This document shows, piece after piece, positions 33,745-45,108 of a stretch of 64,000 bases of DNA. This DNA comes from Clitoria ternatea. Taxonomy: Eukaryota > Streptophyta > Magnoliopsida > Fabales > Fabaceae. The notes under the pieces are model-generated. The model made no database searches. It was given only the letters and a program-made list of their open reading frames with translations, and was not told the DNA's origin. The translations under genes and the position numbers were made by a program. Numbering within the stretch: position 1 is the first letter of the stretch; the number at the start of each line of letters is the position of its first letter. Location of the stretch: the NCBI GenBank assembly GCA_037962975.1, contig CM075669.1:105168501-105232500 (forward strand). Reading direction: 5' to 3'.

Positions 33745-35345
33745 ATGCAAACTCGATCTTCTGCAGGAAAGGTGTTCTTTGATCCTGAGATCGAGAAATT
33801 TGTAAAGAAACTTAAAGCATTAAAATCTAAAAAATCAAAAACTTCTTCTTCAACTTCATCTTCTTTTGAAAAATCTAAAAATTTTGAAAATTCTAACATG
33901 GTTGCTGAAAGGAGAACATTGGGACAGTTTGCTGCTATTAATGGACCACCTCGTGTCTCGGGGATATATATATTAAGGACCTATTGCTGCTGTAGAAATC
34001 AAACCAGCTACTTTAAACATTATTCAAAATAATCAATTTGCTGGTTTAAATAATGAGGAACCTTATGAACACTTAACTGTTTTTTATAAATTATGCAGCA
34101 CAATTGGTTTTGAACCCAATCAAGAAGAATCAGTTTACATGAGATTGTTTCCTTTTTCTTTGATTGGGAAAGCTAAAGAATGGTTTAAATCTTGTCCACC
34201 TAGTAGTTTTGCAAACTGGTCCGATGTCGAGAGAAAATTTTTGGAAAGATTTTATTCTCCTTCAAAATATTTTGAAGCAATGACAGCCATACATTCTTTT
34301 TCACAAAACAATGATGAATCATTAGGAAAAACATGGGAACGATTCAAGGCACTCTTAAGGAAGTGCCCTGAACCACAACTTAAATGATGCTGAAAAGGTA
34401 AGGATTGTTTACCATGGTTTGTTACCTCAGTTTAAAATGATGTTAGATGCTTGTGCAGGAGGTTCTTTAATGAACAAAACTGTGGAAGAAGCAATAGAAA
34501 TATTGGAATCAATGTCCATCAGTGACCGACAAGCAAAACATGAAAGAGGTAATGTACAAAGAAAGCCAGGTATGCTCGAATTGGGGGTTAATGATGCAGT
34601 ATTAGCTCAGCAAAAATTGCTGACTCAACAAATTAAGGGCATGAGCAAACAATTGGAGAAACTTTAAATTGCTCAAATGTCATCACCACCTCCTGCTCAA
34701 TTAAAACAATGTATGCATTGTATGGGAGAGCAACCATGTGGTTACTGTGCCCCTAAAAGAAATGAGCAAGAACAAGCCAATTTTCTGAACCATCAAAGAA
34801 TACCTTTAGGTAATTTTCCTTTCAATCTTGGTAATTCTTTTCCTAACAATTACCAGCAGGGTTGGCAGAATCAGAATTCTAGCTGGAGACAAGATGCTGG
34901 ACCTTCTAACCGACCTCCAAACAATCAATTCAAACAACAACCATAACCCGATCAAACAGCAAGGCTAACACGGATAGAAGAATCTATCCAACAATTGCTT
35001 CAATACATGCAAACAAATAAAGCCGCACATAAAGCGTCAGACATGCAATTGGGAAAGTTAGCAAAAGAAGTAGTAGACATGAAAAGCTCTGGTTTTTCTA
35101 CAAACACTCAGAATCCAAGAGAACAATGTAATGCTATTTTTACAAGAAGTGGTAAAGTTGTAGAAAGTGATAGTGAAAAAGAAGAAGAAAAAGAAAAAAA
35201 GAAGAAAAAGAAAAAGAAGAAAAAGAGAAAGAAGAAAAGAAAGAAGAAGAAGAGAAAAAAGATGAAGAAAAGAATGAAGAAAAACAAAAACAAAAAAATC
35301 AAAAAATTAAAAAAATCAGTATTTGGGGCAGACACCTCTAGTTAA
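33745..35345 (+). pseudogene. Gag of element F2, broken
   Basis: ATG at 33745 (MQTRSSAGK start), preceded by the same kind of leader as F1. The capsid domain is spread over frames: one shift lies near 33960 at an ATAT slippage site, and another near 34370. TAA codons at 34665 and 34944 replace Gln codons. The Cys-rich CMHCMGEQPCGYC stretch is near 34715-34750. A long AAG/AAAG purine tract (about 35170-35320) reads as poly-Lys in the open frame because of a further shift; the equivalent F1 tract is Glu/Lys mixed. Capsid function is lost. Confidence 0.88.
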
Positions 35346-36384
35346 AGATTTACCTTATCCACATGCACCATCAAAGAAGGATAAGGAAAAAGAATACAAG
35401 AGATTCCTTGAAATCTTTAAGCAATTACACATAAACATTCCATTTTCTAAGGCATTGGAGCAGATGCCAACATATGCAAAGTTTATGAAAGAATTGCTCA
35501 CCAAAAAGATGAGGTATGATGAAGAAATTGTTGAACTTGAAGTAGGTTGCAGTGCCATTTTGTAACATAATATGCCAACACAGTCAAAAGACCTTGGAAG
35601 TTTCACCATTCCTATTTCCATTGGAGGGATGAACATTGGAAAAGCCTTGTTAGACTTAGGGGCTAGCATTAATCTAATCCCTCTAAGTATGATGAAGCGA
35701 ATTGGTAACCTTGATCCCCAAAGAATAAAGATGACTCTGCAACTAGCTGATAGATCAATTAAAAGACCCTATGGTTTTGTGGAAGATGTACTTGTGAAAG
35801 TTGACAAGTTCTACTTCCTTGTTGACTTTGTGGTATTAGACATGGAAGAAGATGTTGAAGTTCCCCTAATTTTGGGAAGACCATTCACGAAGACTGCTAG
35901 AGTGCTCATTAATGTAGATAATGGAAAGCTGGCAGTAAGAGTTCACGATGAAGAAGTAAACTTTGATGTTTTCAAAGCCATGAAACATCCCAATTCAAAA
36001 CAAGATTATTTTAAGGTGGATGTTCTCGACAAGGTCTTCTTCTCCATATCCACAGGTATGTCAAATTCTGATCCTTTAAATAAGTTATTAACTAACTCTG
36101 TGGAATTTTTAAGTGAAGAAGAAGCAAAACAGGTAGACAAATATCTTGAAGATTTTGATCAAGGGAAAGAAATTTTCCCTAAGTCAAGAGAAATTGAAGA
36201 AATTCAAGAAGTACCTGTTGAAGAAATCAAGAGGCCTGAATTAAAAGTCCTACCTTCCAACTTAAAGTATATCTTTTTAAAAGAAGGTAATTTAAAACCA
36301 GTGATTATTAGTAATTTGTTAAATGAAACAGAAGAAGAAAAACTGGTTGAAGTCTTAAAAAGGAATCAAGAAGCAATTGGATAG
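35323..36384 (+). pseudogene. Protease region of element F2, broken
   Basis: A linker (35323-35565; it includes PHAPSKKDKEKEYKRFLEIF and is absent from F1) precedes a retroviral-type aspartic protease at 35572-36384 with DLGASINL near residues 27-34 and the downstream PLILGRPF motif. A stop separates linker and protease near 35563, and the protease frame ends at 36382 in a TAG where Trp is expected before the reverse transcriptase. The product would cleave the polyprotein. Confidence 0.85.
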
Positions 36385-37915
36385 ACACTTGAAGATCTGA
36401 AAGGTATAAGCCCATCATATTGCATGCATAAGATTTTATTGGAAGATAATTTTAAACCTGTTACTCAACCCCAAAGACGCCTCAATCCAACCATGAAAGA
36501 GGTAACTAAGAAGGAGGTTTTGAAATTGCTGAAAGCAGGTATTATCTATCCCATTTCTGATAGTGCATGGGTAAGTCTGATACAAGTTGTTCCAAAAAAG
36601 GGTGGTATGATAGTAATTGTTAATGATAAAAATGAATTAATTTCAACAAGAACTATCACTAGTTGGAGAATATGTATTGATTATAGAAAACTAAATCAAG
36701 CAACAAGAAAAGATCATTTTCCACTTCCTTTTATGGATCAAATGCTTGAAAGATTGTCTGGACAAGCTTATTATTGTTTTCTTGATGGATATTCTGGATA
36801 CAACCAAATTGCTGTTGACCCTCTTGATCAGGAAAAAACTGCTTTTACATGTCCCTTTGGTATATTTGCATATAGGAAAATGTCATTTGGATTGTGTAAT
36901 GCACCTGCCACTTTTCAAAGATGCATGTTTGCTATTTTTGCAGATCTAATTGAAAAGAGCATTGAGGTTTTCATGGATGATTTTTCAGTCTTTGGAAATT
37001 CATTTGAAACATGTCTAACTAATCTGGACACCATACTGAAGCAATGTATTAAAACAAATTTGGTGCTCAATTGGGAGAAATGTCACTTTATGGTGAAAGA
37101 AGGAACTGTAGTTGGTCACAAAATTTCCTCTAAAGGTATTGAAGTAGACCAAGCCAAAATAGAGGTAATCTCTAAACTCCCACCCCCTGTGAATATGAAA
37201 GGTATTAGAAGTTTTTTAGGACATGCTGGATTTTATAGAAGATTTATTCAAGATTTTTCAAAAATTGCTAAACCTTTAACGAATCTTCTAAATAAAGGTG
37301 TTGAATTCAAGTTAGATGAAGCATGTCTTAAAGCTTTTAATTCCTTGAAAGAAAAATTGGTTTCTGCCCCTGTAATTGTTGCTCCTAATTGGAATTTACC
37401 CTTTGAACTTATGTGTGATGCAAGTGATTATGCTGTAGGAGCAGTTTTAGGTCAAAGATATGAAAAAGTTTTTAGGGTTATATACTATGCTAGTAAAGTT
37501 TTAAATGAAAATCAAATAAATTATGCAACTACTGAAAAAGAATTACTAGCTATAGTGTATGCCTTGGAAAAGTTTAGATCACACTTAATTGGATCAAAAA
37601 TAATTATTTTCACTGATCATGCTGCAATCAAGTACCTTTTGACCAAAATTGATTCTAAACCTTGGTTAATCCGATGGATTTTACTCCTTCAAGAATATGA
37701 TCTTGAAATCAAAGATAAAAAGGGTAGTGAAAATATGGTCGCTGACCATCTTTCTAGATTAATGAATGATGAGGTCACTATTAAAGAAAAAGACATCTTG
37801 GAAGAATTTCCTGATGAAAAACTTTTTGAAATAACAAAACGGCCATGGTTTGCTGATATGGCCAATTTTAAAGCAGCAGGAATTCTTTCAAATGATTTAA
37901 CTTGGCAACAAAGAA
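36385..37915 (+). pseudogene. Reverse transcriptase and RNase H of element F2, separated by stops from neighbours
   Basis: The open stretch starts at 36424. Reverse transcriptase carries ICIDYRKLNQATRKDHFPLP, a typical template-primer motif, and FMDD at residues 183-186 of this frame (36970-36981). RNase H follows with CDASD (Asp about residue 332) and FTDHAAIKYL. The domain looks nearly undamaged. It is cut from protease by the TAG at 36382 and from integrase by a shift in an A-run near 37910-37922. Copying of element RNA would need the neighbouring parts. Confidence 0.88.
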
Positions 37916-39125
37916 AAAAAAATTCAAAGATTCAAAATACTTTGTTTGGGATGACCCTCATCTATTTAAAATTGGTGTGGATAATTTGTTACGTCGTTGT
38001 GTACCCAACTGGAAAAAGAAAGATGTGTTGTGGCATTGTCATAAGTCCCCTTATGGAGGACATTTTAATGGAGAAAGAACTGCTGCAAAAATTTTGCAAT
38101 CAGGTTTGTATTGGCCCTCCATTTTTAAAGCTTACTCATTTGTTCAAGCTTGTGATAACTGTCAAAGAATAGGTAATGTTAACAAAAGACAAGAAATGCC
38201 TCTTACTAACATTCAGGAGGTTGAGGTATTTGATTGTTGGGGTATTGATTTCATGGGACCTTTTCCTTATTCTCAATTTAATCAATACATTCTTTTGGCA
38301 GTTGATTATGTTTCAAAATGGGTAGAAGCAATTGCTTTACCTAATGCTGACACCAAAAATGTAGTGAATTTCTTGAAGAAAAATATTTTTTGTAGGTTTG
38401 GAACACCAAGAACTTTGACCAGTGATGGAGGATCACATTTTTGTAATAAAGTTCTTCAGAAAGTGTTACAACATTATGGAGTGAGACATAAAGTGGCCAC
38501 AGCATATCATCCACAAACCAATGGACAGACTGAGATTTCAAATCGAGAAGTGAAAAGGATTTTGGAAAAGACTGTGTCTTCTTCCAGAAAAGATTGGTCA
38601 CAAAAGCTTGACGATGCACTCTGGGCATACAGAACTCCATTTAAAACTCCATTTGGCCTTTCTCCTTTTTAAATGGTCTATGGAAAAGCTTGTCATCTTC
38701 CAGTAGAGATGGAACATAAAGCATATTGGGCTTTAAAATTTCTCAATTTTGATCCAAATGCAGCAGCTGACAAAAGAAAGTTGCAGTTATTTGAATTGGA
38801 AGAAATGAGAAATAATGCTTATGAGACATCTAGAAGTTACAAAAACAAGGTGAAAGCTTACCATGATAAGAAAATTAAAAATGGACATTTTATACCAGGT
38901 CAGCAAGTTTTATTGTTTAATTCAAGATTAAGACTGTTTCCTGGTAAATTGAAATCTAAAATGTCAGGTCCTTTTGTAATCAAGGAAGTTAAATCTTATG
39001 GAGCAGTTGAGATTGAAGATCTAACTTCCAAAAGAAGTTGGATGGTTAATGGACAGAGATTAAAACTATATCTGGGTGGTGAGATCAACAGACTCACTAC
39101 CATTTGTTATTTGACTAATTTGTGA
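37902..39125 (+). pseudogene. Integrase of element F2, split by one nonsense codon
   Basis: The open frame 37902-38672 holds the HHCC zinc region (HKSPYGGHFNGERT to CDNCQ) and the catalytic core with D116, D175 and E211 of this frame (D,D-35-E spacing). TAA at 38670 stands where a Gln codon is expected. The frame resumes at 38673 with the C-terminal domain (MVYGKACHLPVE) and ends at 39125. Integration would require the intact protein. Confidence 0.88.
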
Positions 39126-39341
39126 TATGCAGGATGTCTAGCTAGAGATTGTAAATCAATCGATCAATGGGAGGCAACCCATTATTTCTTTTCTTTATTT
39201 TTATTTTTACATAAAAAATTAGATAGAAATTTAATAAAAAGGGTTTTAAAATTTTAAAAGAAAAGGTTTTTGAAAATTAAATTTTGAAATTTAAATCAGA
39301 ACCCCACGCGTAGCGTCCCACTGAACCAGAGAGGCCCAATC

Positions 39342-39474
39342 TTAGGTTTTAAAACCTAAAATTCCCTCTCTGCCTCACTTTAGTTTTCAGAAACCTAATT
39401 TTCCAAAACCTTCTTTCTTCTCTCAAACCTTCAACCTTCATCATTCCTATTTCTCTAAAAAATTCCAAGTAAGC
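39342..39474 (+). promoter_or_regulatory. Putative internal promoter, leader and splice donor for F2 ORF3
   Basis: An 18-bp perfect palindrome (39342-39359, TTAGGTTTTAAAACCTAA) with a TATA-like core is followed by CCCTCTCTGCCTCACTTT, more pyrimidine-rich leader and a GTAAGC donor at 39469. It is colinear with F1 24864-24990. Confidence 0.5.
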
Positions 39475-40309
39475 ATCTTCTCCCTTTTCTCTTTTGGTTT
39501 GATTTTGATTTTTGATTTTTAGAATGCATGTGGTTAGGATTAGGATTAGAGAACCATTAGGAATTGATTGCTGTTAGAGTAAGGAAATTAATGGATTGAA
39601 TGTGGTTTTGAAGGGGTTGCTGTTGCGCAACCCCTGTTTCTGTGTTTGAAACTGCGCACGTCACACGTGGCGTCCCACTGACGCGTAGCGTGAGGATAAA
39701 CTGTAATCCCACGCGTAGCGTCCCACTGACGCGTAGCGTGGGAAGAACAGAGCTGACGCGTAGCGTCCTACCCACGCGTAGCGTCAGCCTCTGTTTCTGA
39801 ATTTTGTAAAATTTTATGTGTTATCTTCTGATGTTTGTTTTCTGTTTTTAATAAATTTGTTAGTATGCCTCTGTTTGTTATTTGTTTATTTTTCTTTTGA
39901 ATTAATAAAATTTTTTATTTTGCATATTTGTTATACTTTTTTGCATAAAAATAAAAATAAATTTGCATAATTTTATAAATATGTATGTTTGATGATGTTT
40001 TGTGAAATTTATGCATGTTGATTTTTGTTTGTGAAAATTGTAAAAATTCAAAAATATGCATGTTAATTTTTCTAATAAATTAAAAAAAATTCAAAATATG
40101 TTGTTTTTAACTTGTTATGGATTTTGTGAGTTTTGCATTTTGTATAAATATTTAATAAAAGTGTTTTTTTAGAAAATCCAAAAACATGCATTTTTTCTTT
40201 TATTTTATTATTGAATGTTTTGTATAAAAACCAAAAATAATTGTTAAATGTTTGATATGTTTTTCAAATAGTATAATGTGTGTTTGATTTTTAATTTTTC
40301 TTTTTGCAG
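39469..40309 (+). other. Putative intron ahead of F2 ORF3
   Basis: Donor GTAAGC at 39469, acceptor TTTTTGCAG ending 40309 against the ATG. 841 nt with no gene. It contains three inverted-repeat pairs (39663/39681, 39711/39729, 39756/39774) and AT-rich sequence. Confidence 0.55.
39663..39788 (+). repeat. Three inverted-repeat pairs with matched outer arms (F2)
   Basis: Units start 39663/39681, 39711/39729 and 39756/39774, all offset 18 bp. Outer arms pair: TCCCACGC (39707-39714) with GCGTGGGA (39736-39743), and GCTGACGC (39752-39759) with GCGTCAGC (39781-39788). The corresponding F1 pair has GCCCACGC with GCGTGGGC. Confidence 0.9.
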
Positions 40310-41610
40310 ATGGCACTTAAGATGTCCATTCCGACTACTGGTCCTAAAAGACAGAGGAGGACCACGGACACTGACACTGACACCACTTCTAAGGACCCTG
40401 ATCTTTAGGGAGAGGAGGTGTTAGGACCGAGGGATCCTACCAGGTTTCGCACAGATGCGAAATGGGCCCGATTTCACCAAATAAAGGGCCAGAGACTTAT
40501 TTAGGAGAGAGTGCTTGATTTGAACGCTAGAGATTATCCTGAACTGCAGGATGAAATCCAGAGAAGGAGATGGGACCCCTATTTTCCTTGCCTACTGAGG
40601 GGGATCCCATCTTAGTGATGGAGTTTTATGCAAATGCCTATAGGACTCGCCAGGACGCACCAGATATTGGCCATCAGAGGACGAGTTGGGTTAGGGGCTG
40701 GCATATCACTTATGACCGAGACACGATTAGTACCCAACTGGGTAATCCTTGGGAGCCTACTCCCGAGGATGAGACTTGTTTCTTGAAGGAAAACAGAAAC
40801 AAGATCGCTACTGAGGATGGAGATCTAGGATACTTCCTAGATCAGGTTGCTCACTCCTTGAGCAAGGATGGAATCTTCTTCAACCTGAGTAAGGTTGGAA
40901 GGACTCAATCCAACCTCCTCAAGACTCAGCTGACCCCTATAGCCCAGGCGTGGTCTCACCTTATGCTTCATAACATCACTCCTGTTACCCACCTCTCTTC
41001 TATTCCCGTTGATCGATGCTGCCTCTTATACTCTATTCTTTAGGGCCATACCATTGACATCGTCGAGCTGATATCTGAGCAGATTCACCTTTATGCCCTT
41101 GGGTATAAGGTGAACGGCCCTATTCCATTCCTTCTCATCATATCTGCCTTATTGAATAGGCAGGGAGTCATTGTACCATCACCTGAGTTCTCTAGTTCTT
41201 CGGGGAGAGTCCCCAAAGTTCTAGTGAACAGAGATTACTTCATCCAGCAGTGCGAGCTTCCACCACTGGAGTAAGAAGCTCAGCCCAGACAGAGGAGGAG
41301 GAGACCACCAGTTCAGCCACCACCTGCTGATGTTGTCACAGAGGGATTTGCCAGGATGACACTTGAGCATCAGCATATGATGCAAATGATGGCTGCCACA
41401 CACAGAGCTTACATGCATCTTCATGATTCATACTATCAGTACAAACTTCAGGGTGAGGGAGCACCATATGTTACACCAGCTGAGTTTGCAGCCTATGTGG
41501 CTTGGCCTGGTGATCTGCCGACATACCCTGACACTGGTGGACCGTCTAGAGCACATGCTGAGTCAGAGGGTGATGCAGATGAGAAGGGAGATGATGAGAT
41601 GGAGGATTGA
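40310..41610 (+). pseudogene. ORF3 (env-position) of element F2, broken
   Basis: Colinear with F1 ORF3, starting MALKMSIPTTGPKRQRR at the splice-acceptor-like site and ending in an acidic tail (41608 stop). Breaks: TAG near 40408 and 40503, a one-base shift near 40570, TAG at 41041 and TAA at 41271. The longest open pieces are 40570-41040 and 41356-41610. Function is unknown. F1 and F2 are broken at largely different positions, so both descend from an intact ancestor. Confidence 0.75.
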
Positions 41611-42855
41611 TTGGTGTTATCTCATTTCTGTTACATACATTCTAGTTTACTTTTAGTTTTTTATTTACATTGGTATTTTTACTTTTTGGATATTATATTA
41701 TAGTTTATTTTATGTGGTGTGTTTTATCTTTGCGTAAAAATTGTGTCATGGTGTGTTTTTGCATTTTTAATAAATAAATCAAATTTTTGAAAGTAAGATA
41801 ATTTATACACTTAAAGTTTTTACACAATAAAACTAATTTTGTAAAATCAATTATTGATTCTTTTATAACTTAGGAATTTTGATAAAATCAATTACAATAA
41901 GTTTATTAACTATCAAGCTAAATTTCGATAACCTGGTGACCTGAGAGATCCTTTAAACACTTGAAGGTTTATTCGACATAACTTCATTCGAATTGATTTT
42001 GCTTTAATCTTTGATTTGTATTGTTGTACAGAGAATTCAAGAAAATGATCAAGGCACATTTTTGGTGAAAAGAAAACCTTGGGCCAAACAGCTTACCTTG
42101 GTAAAATTATTTTATTCCTTGAAAGCCAATGTTGAGCCTGAAAAATAAATTCTTTGGTACCCTTAACCTATATCAGTTTTAACCATTCCCTATACTTGAT
42201 TGATTAAAAGAGCAATTGAGGAATATAAAAATATTTTGAGTGTTCTTACAAAAATGGGCAGTGAAAATAAGCAACTTGATAATTTTCAAAGAAAAAGAAA
42301 ATAAAATATGAAAAAGAAAAGTAAAAAATAGTGAAAAGAATCAAGTTGGGGTATTTATTTTTCATCAATAAATAAATTGAGACTTGGGCCAAGAGAAAGC
42401 CTAAAAATTATAAAATGCTCTTTTATGATTTCAGGTTTTTGAATTCTGAGAAAAACCATAATTTCTTGTAGCCAAGCCTCATTACAACCTTTGAAAAGAC
42501 CTTGTGATTTTTGAAAATACCTCTATATGATCAACCATTGATTAGATAAAACTCAAAATTAAATTTGTTTGATTTTATGATTGAAAGATTGAAACAGGCT
42601 ACCCTTGACACAGAGATAAACACTTGGGAGGTAAGCCTAAATTTATGCTTGATTTGTTAATAAAATATTGTAAAGAATTTTATCAATAAACCTTTGTTAC
42701 ATAAGATTTCTATAATTGATTATTTCAAAATGGTAAATTGTGAAATTACTTTTTATGGTAAATTCTCAGACTAACTCAAAAATTTAATTTCAAATTTTTA
42801 TTTTTTATTTTTCTCTCTTGCTCGAGGACGAGCAATGTCTTAAGTTGGGGGTATT
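41611..42855 (+). other. F2 untranslated 3' internal region and polypurine tract
   Basis: AT-rich sequence with no gene. It ends with the conserved TTGCTCGAGGACGAGCAATG inverted repeat and the polypurine tract TAAGTTGGGGGTATT (42841-42855). Confidence 0.8.
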
Positions 42856-44422
42856 TGTTAGTCCTCAAATTTACAATAAATCCTTTAATAAAAATTTCAT
42901 AAAAATAATAAAAATTTGAGGAATTTGTTAGAAAATTAGGTTTTAAATTCAATAAATGAATGTTGTTGGAAATAATATTCCCTTGACCAATTTTCTCTAG
43001 TTTTGCAGTGAAAAAGTAAAGAATTTAAGAGAAAATTGAAGAACTGGAGAAGCTAACGCATAGCATATATACCACGCATAGCGTGGATACTTTTGATACT
43101 GACGCTACGCGTCACAGCCACGCGTAGCGTCAGAGCTGCGTAGACTCCACATCCAGCTTGGCCAAGCACTCACCTTTTGACCCATAATTGGCCACTCCAC
43201 TCAGCATAAATGGCCAAAACGTAATGGAGACAGAGACACGTGGCCAAGCATGATTGAATTTTATAATCCAAAGTGGCCATTATCAGCTGCGTAAATGGAA
43301 GTTGAGTCAGGGGTCTGACGCGTAGCGTTACACTGACGCGTAGCGTCAGCACCCTTACTCAGCCCTATAAATAGGGCCATCCAACACCATTCCTAGCATC
43401 CCATTCTGAGTATTTCACTCTTCTCTTCTCTTATATACTCGAGTTTGAGTATTCCTTTTGTGAGTTTGTAGTTCTAGAATAGTTTTCTAGATACTTGAGA
43501 GTGTTGTGTAGTATTGTGATCGTTGTATCATGAAGTTTCCATCGCCTTTGTAATGTCAATCACTGTAAGTGTTGTTCTTACCTTCACCATGTGTAACTAA
43601 TCTGTTTATGTTAGAATTGGTGAACTAATCTATTGAGTATGATGTTGTGAATTCGACCTCTGCATGTTTATGATTCAAGTCCATGTTAGTATTTCAATCT
43701 TTTATTAATATGAACGTCAAACGGGAGAATGATTTTCATGTGTATTGAAACTTGTTTTATTAGTGTGAATGTCAAATGGGAGAATGATTATTCATGCCCT
43801 ATTAAAACTTGATTTAATAAAAGTAAAAGTTGGAATACCCTGAATATACCAATTACTAGGAATAGAATTGGTAATTATTGTTGCCATAAAGCCAGGACTT
43901 AATGTAAGTTTTTATTGAGAAAGCTCACGAGGGATCGGACTTTACGGTAAATACTTAGAATTTATATCACGAGGGATCGGTTATAATGATTTTAAGCTGC
44001 AATAATATGAACTTGATGATTAAATATGCATGACTTGAGTTCCTCCATTATTATTCTAGATTAGGGATCCAAATTCCAACATAATTTGTTTATCTGTGTT
44101 TTATTCTCAAGTATCTTAATTGTTCTAAAATTTCAACTCCACTTCTTAGATAAATTATTATTCTCTCTTTACCACATGAATAACTCAATTATGCCATCTT
44201 GTAAATATTGTATAAATTGTATATAAATTATTCTTTTGTATAAGTTTTGATAAATTTACCATAGTAACTAAAAAATTACTGTAACTATTGGACTTTCAAT
44301 CCCAGTGGAACGATATCTAAATTTTGAAAACTACAAACGATTGGTGCGTTTGCCAATTAATAGACCCAACAGTAAAATAAAATAATAAGTTTTCTGCATC
44401 ATTATATTTTATGGGTCTAACA
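42856..44422 (+). repeat. Element F2 3' LTR (1567 bp)
   Basis: TATA box at 43366-43373. The pair upstream (43318/43336) has perfect outer arms CTGACGC / GCGTCAG. Ends GGGTCTAACA. Confidence 0.93.
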
Positions 44423-44427
44423 GCGAG

Positions 44428-45103
44428 CAAGGCCTCGCCTGAGCAAGCGTGAATAGGAACGATACTAGACCATTTTCGCTTAAGCGAAATGGCCAGTGTA
44501 TGGTGGCTCGCTCAAGCGAGCGAGGATGGGAATTAATTCTGGAGAAATTTTGCTTAGGCGAGGATGCCCCGCCCAAGCGAAAGGAGGGCCTGTTTGGTAC
44601 TAGAACAATCTCACTCAAGCGAGCGAAGCTCGCTCAAGCGAGATGGGTACATGATGCGCATTGCTCTCTTCGCTCAAGCTTGTTCGCTGGCTTGCCCAGG
44701 CGTGGCTACTGCAACTCGCTTAAGCGAGTGGGGCATCCACTTGAGCGAGATGCCCCTGATCCCTCCAAATGCTTTTGCTTTAATTATTTTGATTTTCCTT
44801 TGCATCAAGGTTTCTTCTTGCATCATCTTACAAGTATATTTAACATATTATGAACCATTAAATCCGATGAAATCCACTCTCTTTAAATCCAATTATACAA
44901 CATCAATTCAAATGATCTTTCCGTTGTTTTTAATTGAGAATTTCTCGTGGTTCATTTTTAAATTCCACCATCTCATATCTTCATATATGAGGTAGGTTCC
45001 TTATTGATCCAGGGTGTTGAATTAAAGCTTCACCACTTTATTTCTTCATTAATTAATGATTTTAAAATCATGAAAAAATTACCCCCATTTTTGGGGCATC
45101 TTA
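44428..45103 (+). repeat. Solo LTR C1, segment 3 (LTR end)
   Basis: Contains an array of CGCTTAAGCG-like motifs (44436, 44477, 44509, 44551, 44570, 44612, 44631, 44671, 44693, 44717, 44738). Most lie in couples 19-22 bp apart. The final part (44990-45103), read on the minus strand, aligns with the start of 15961-16110, that is, both are LTR ends. Confidence 0.8.
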
Positions 45104-45108
45104 AACGG

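Larger units (their letters stand above)
32016..44422 (+). mobile_element. Element F2: Athila/Calypso-like, full-length structure, genes decayed
   Basis: 12.4 kb with LTRs at 32016-33582 and 42856-44422 (1567 bp each; about 62 differences by hand, about 4%), Asp-type primer site, gag, protease, reverse transcriptase/RNase H, integrase, ORF3 and polypurine tract. The flanks are acgag (32011-32015) and gcgag (44423-44427), a duplication with one mismatch. Frameshifts and nonsense codons break every major gene. Confidence 0.92.
13182..45103 (+). mobile_element. Solo LTR C1 (about 3.5 kb), expanded to 32 kb by nested insertions
   Basis: It begins TGTAACACCC at 13182 and ends at 45103, flanked by the duplication aacgg on both sides. 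Its own sequence is 13182-15960, 31937-32015 and 44428-45103; the rest is inserted elements. There is no internal region or second LTR, so it is a solo LTR left by LTR-LTR recombination. The first bases match the LTR starts of element L (53868, 61854) and of C1' on the other strand. The end matches the end of C1' (CATTTTT, G-run, TCT...), but the final dinucleotide is TA rather than CA. Confidence 0.85.

Noticed and set aside
34995..35345. Poly-lysine-rich small protein
   Set aside because: It is the F2 gag purine tract read in a shifted frame; the homologous F1 tract reads Glu/Lys in the gag frame.
13182..45103. A giant DNA transposon with inverted ends
   Set aside because: At first the two ends looked like inverted termini, because 15961-16110 resembles the reverse of 44990-45103. 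Both are LTR ends of oppositely oriented solo LTRs (C1 and C1'), and the duplications fit the nested reading.
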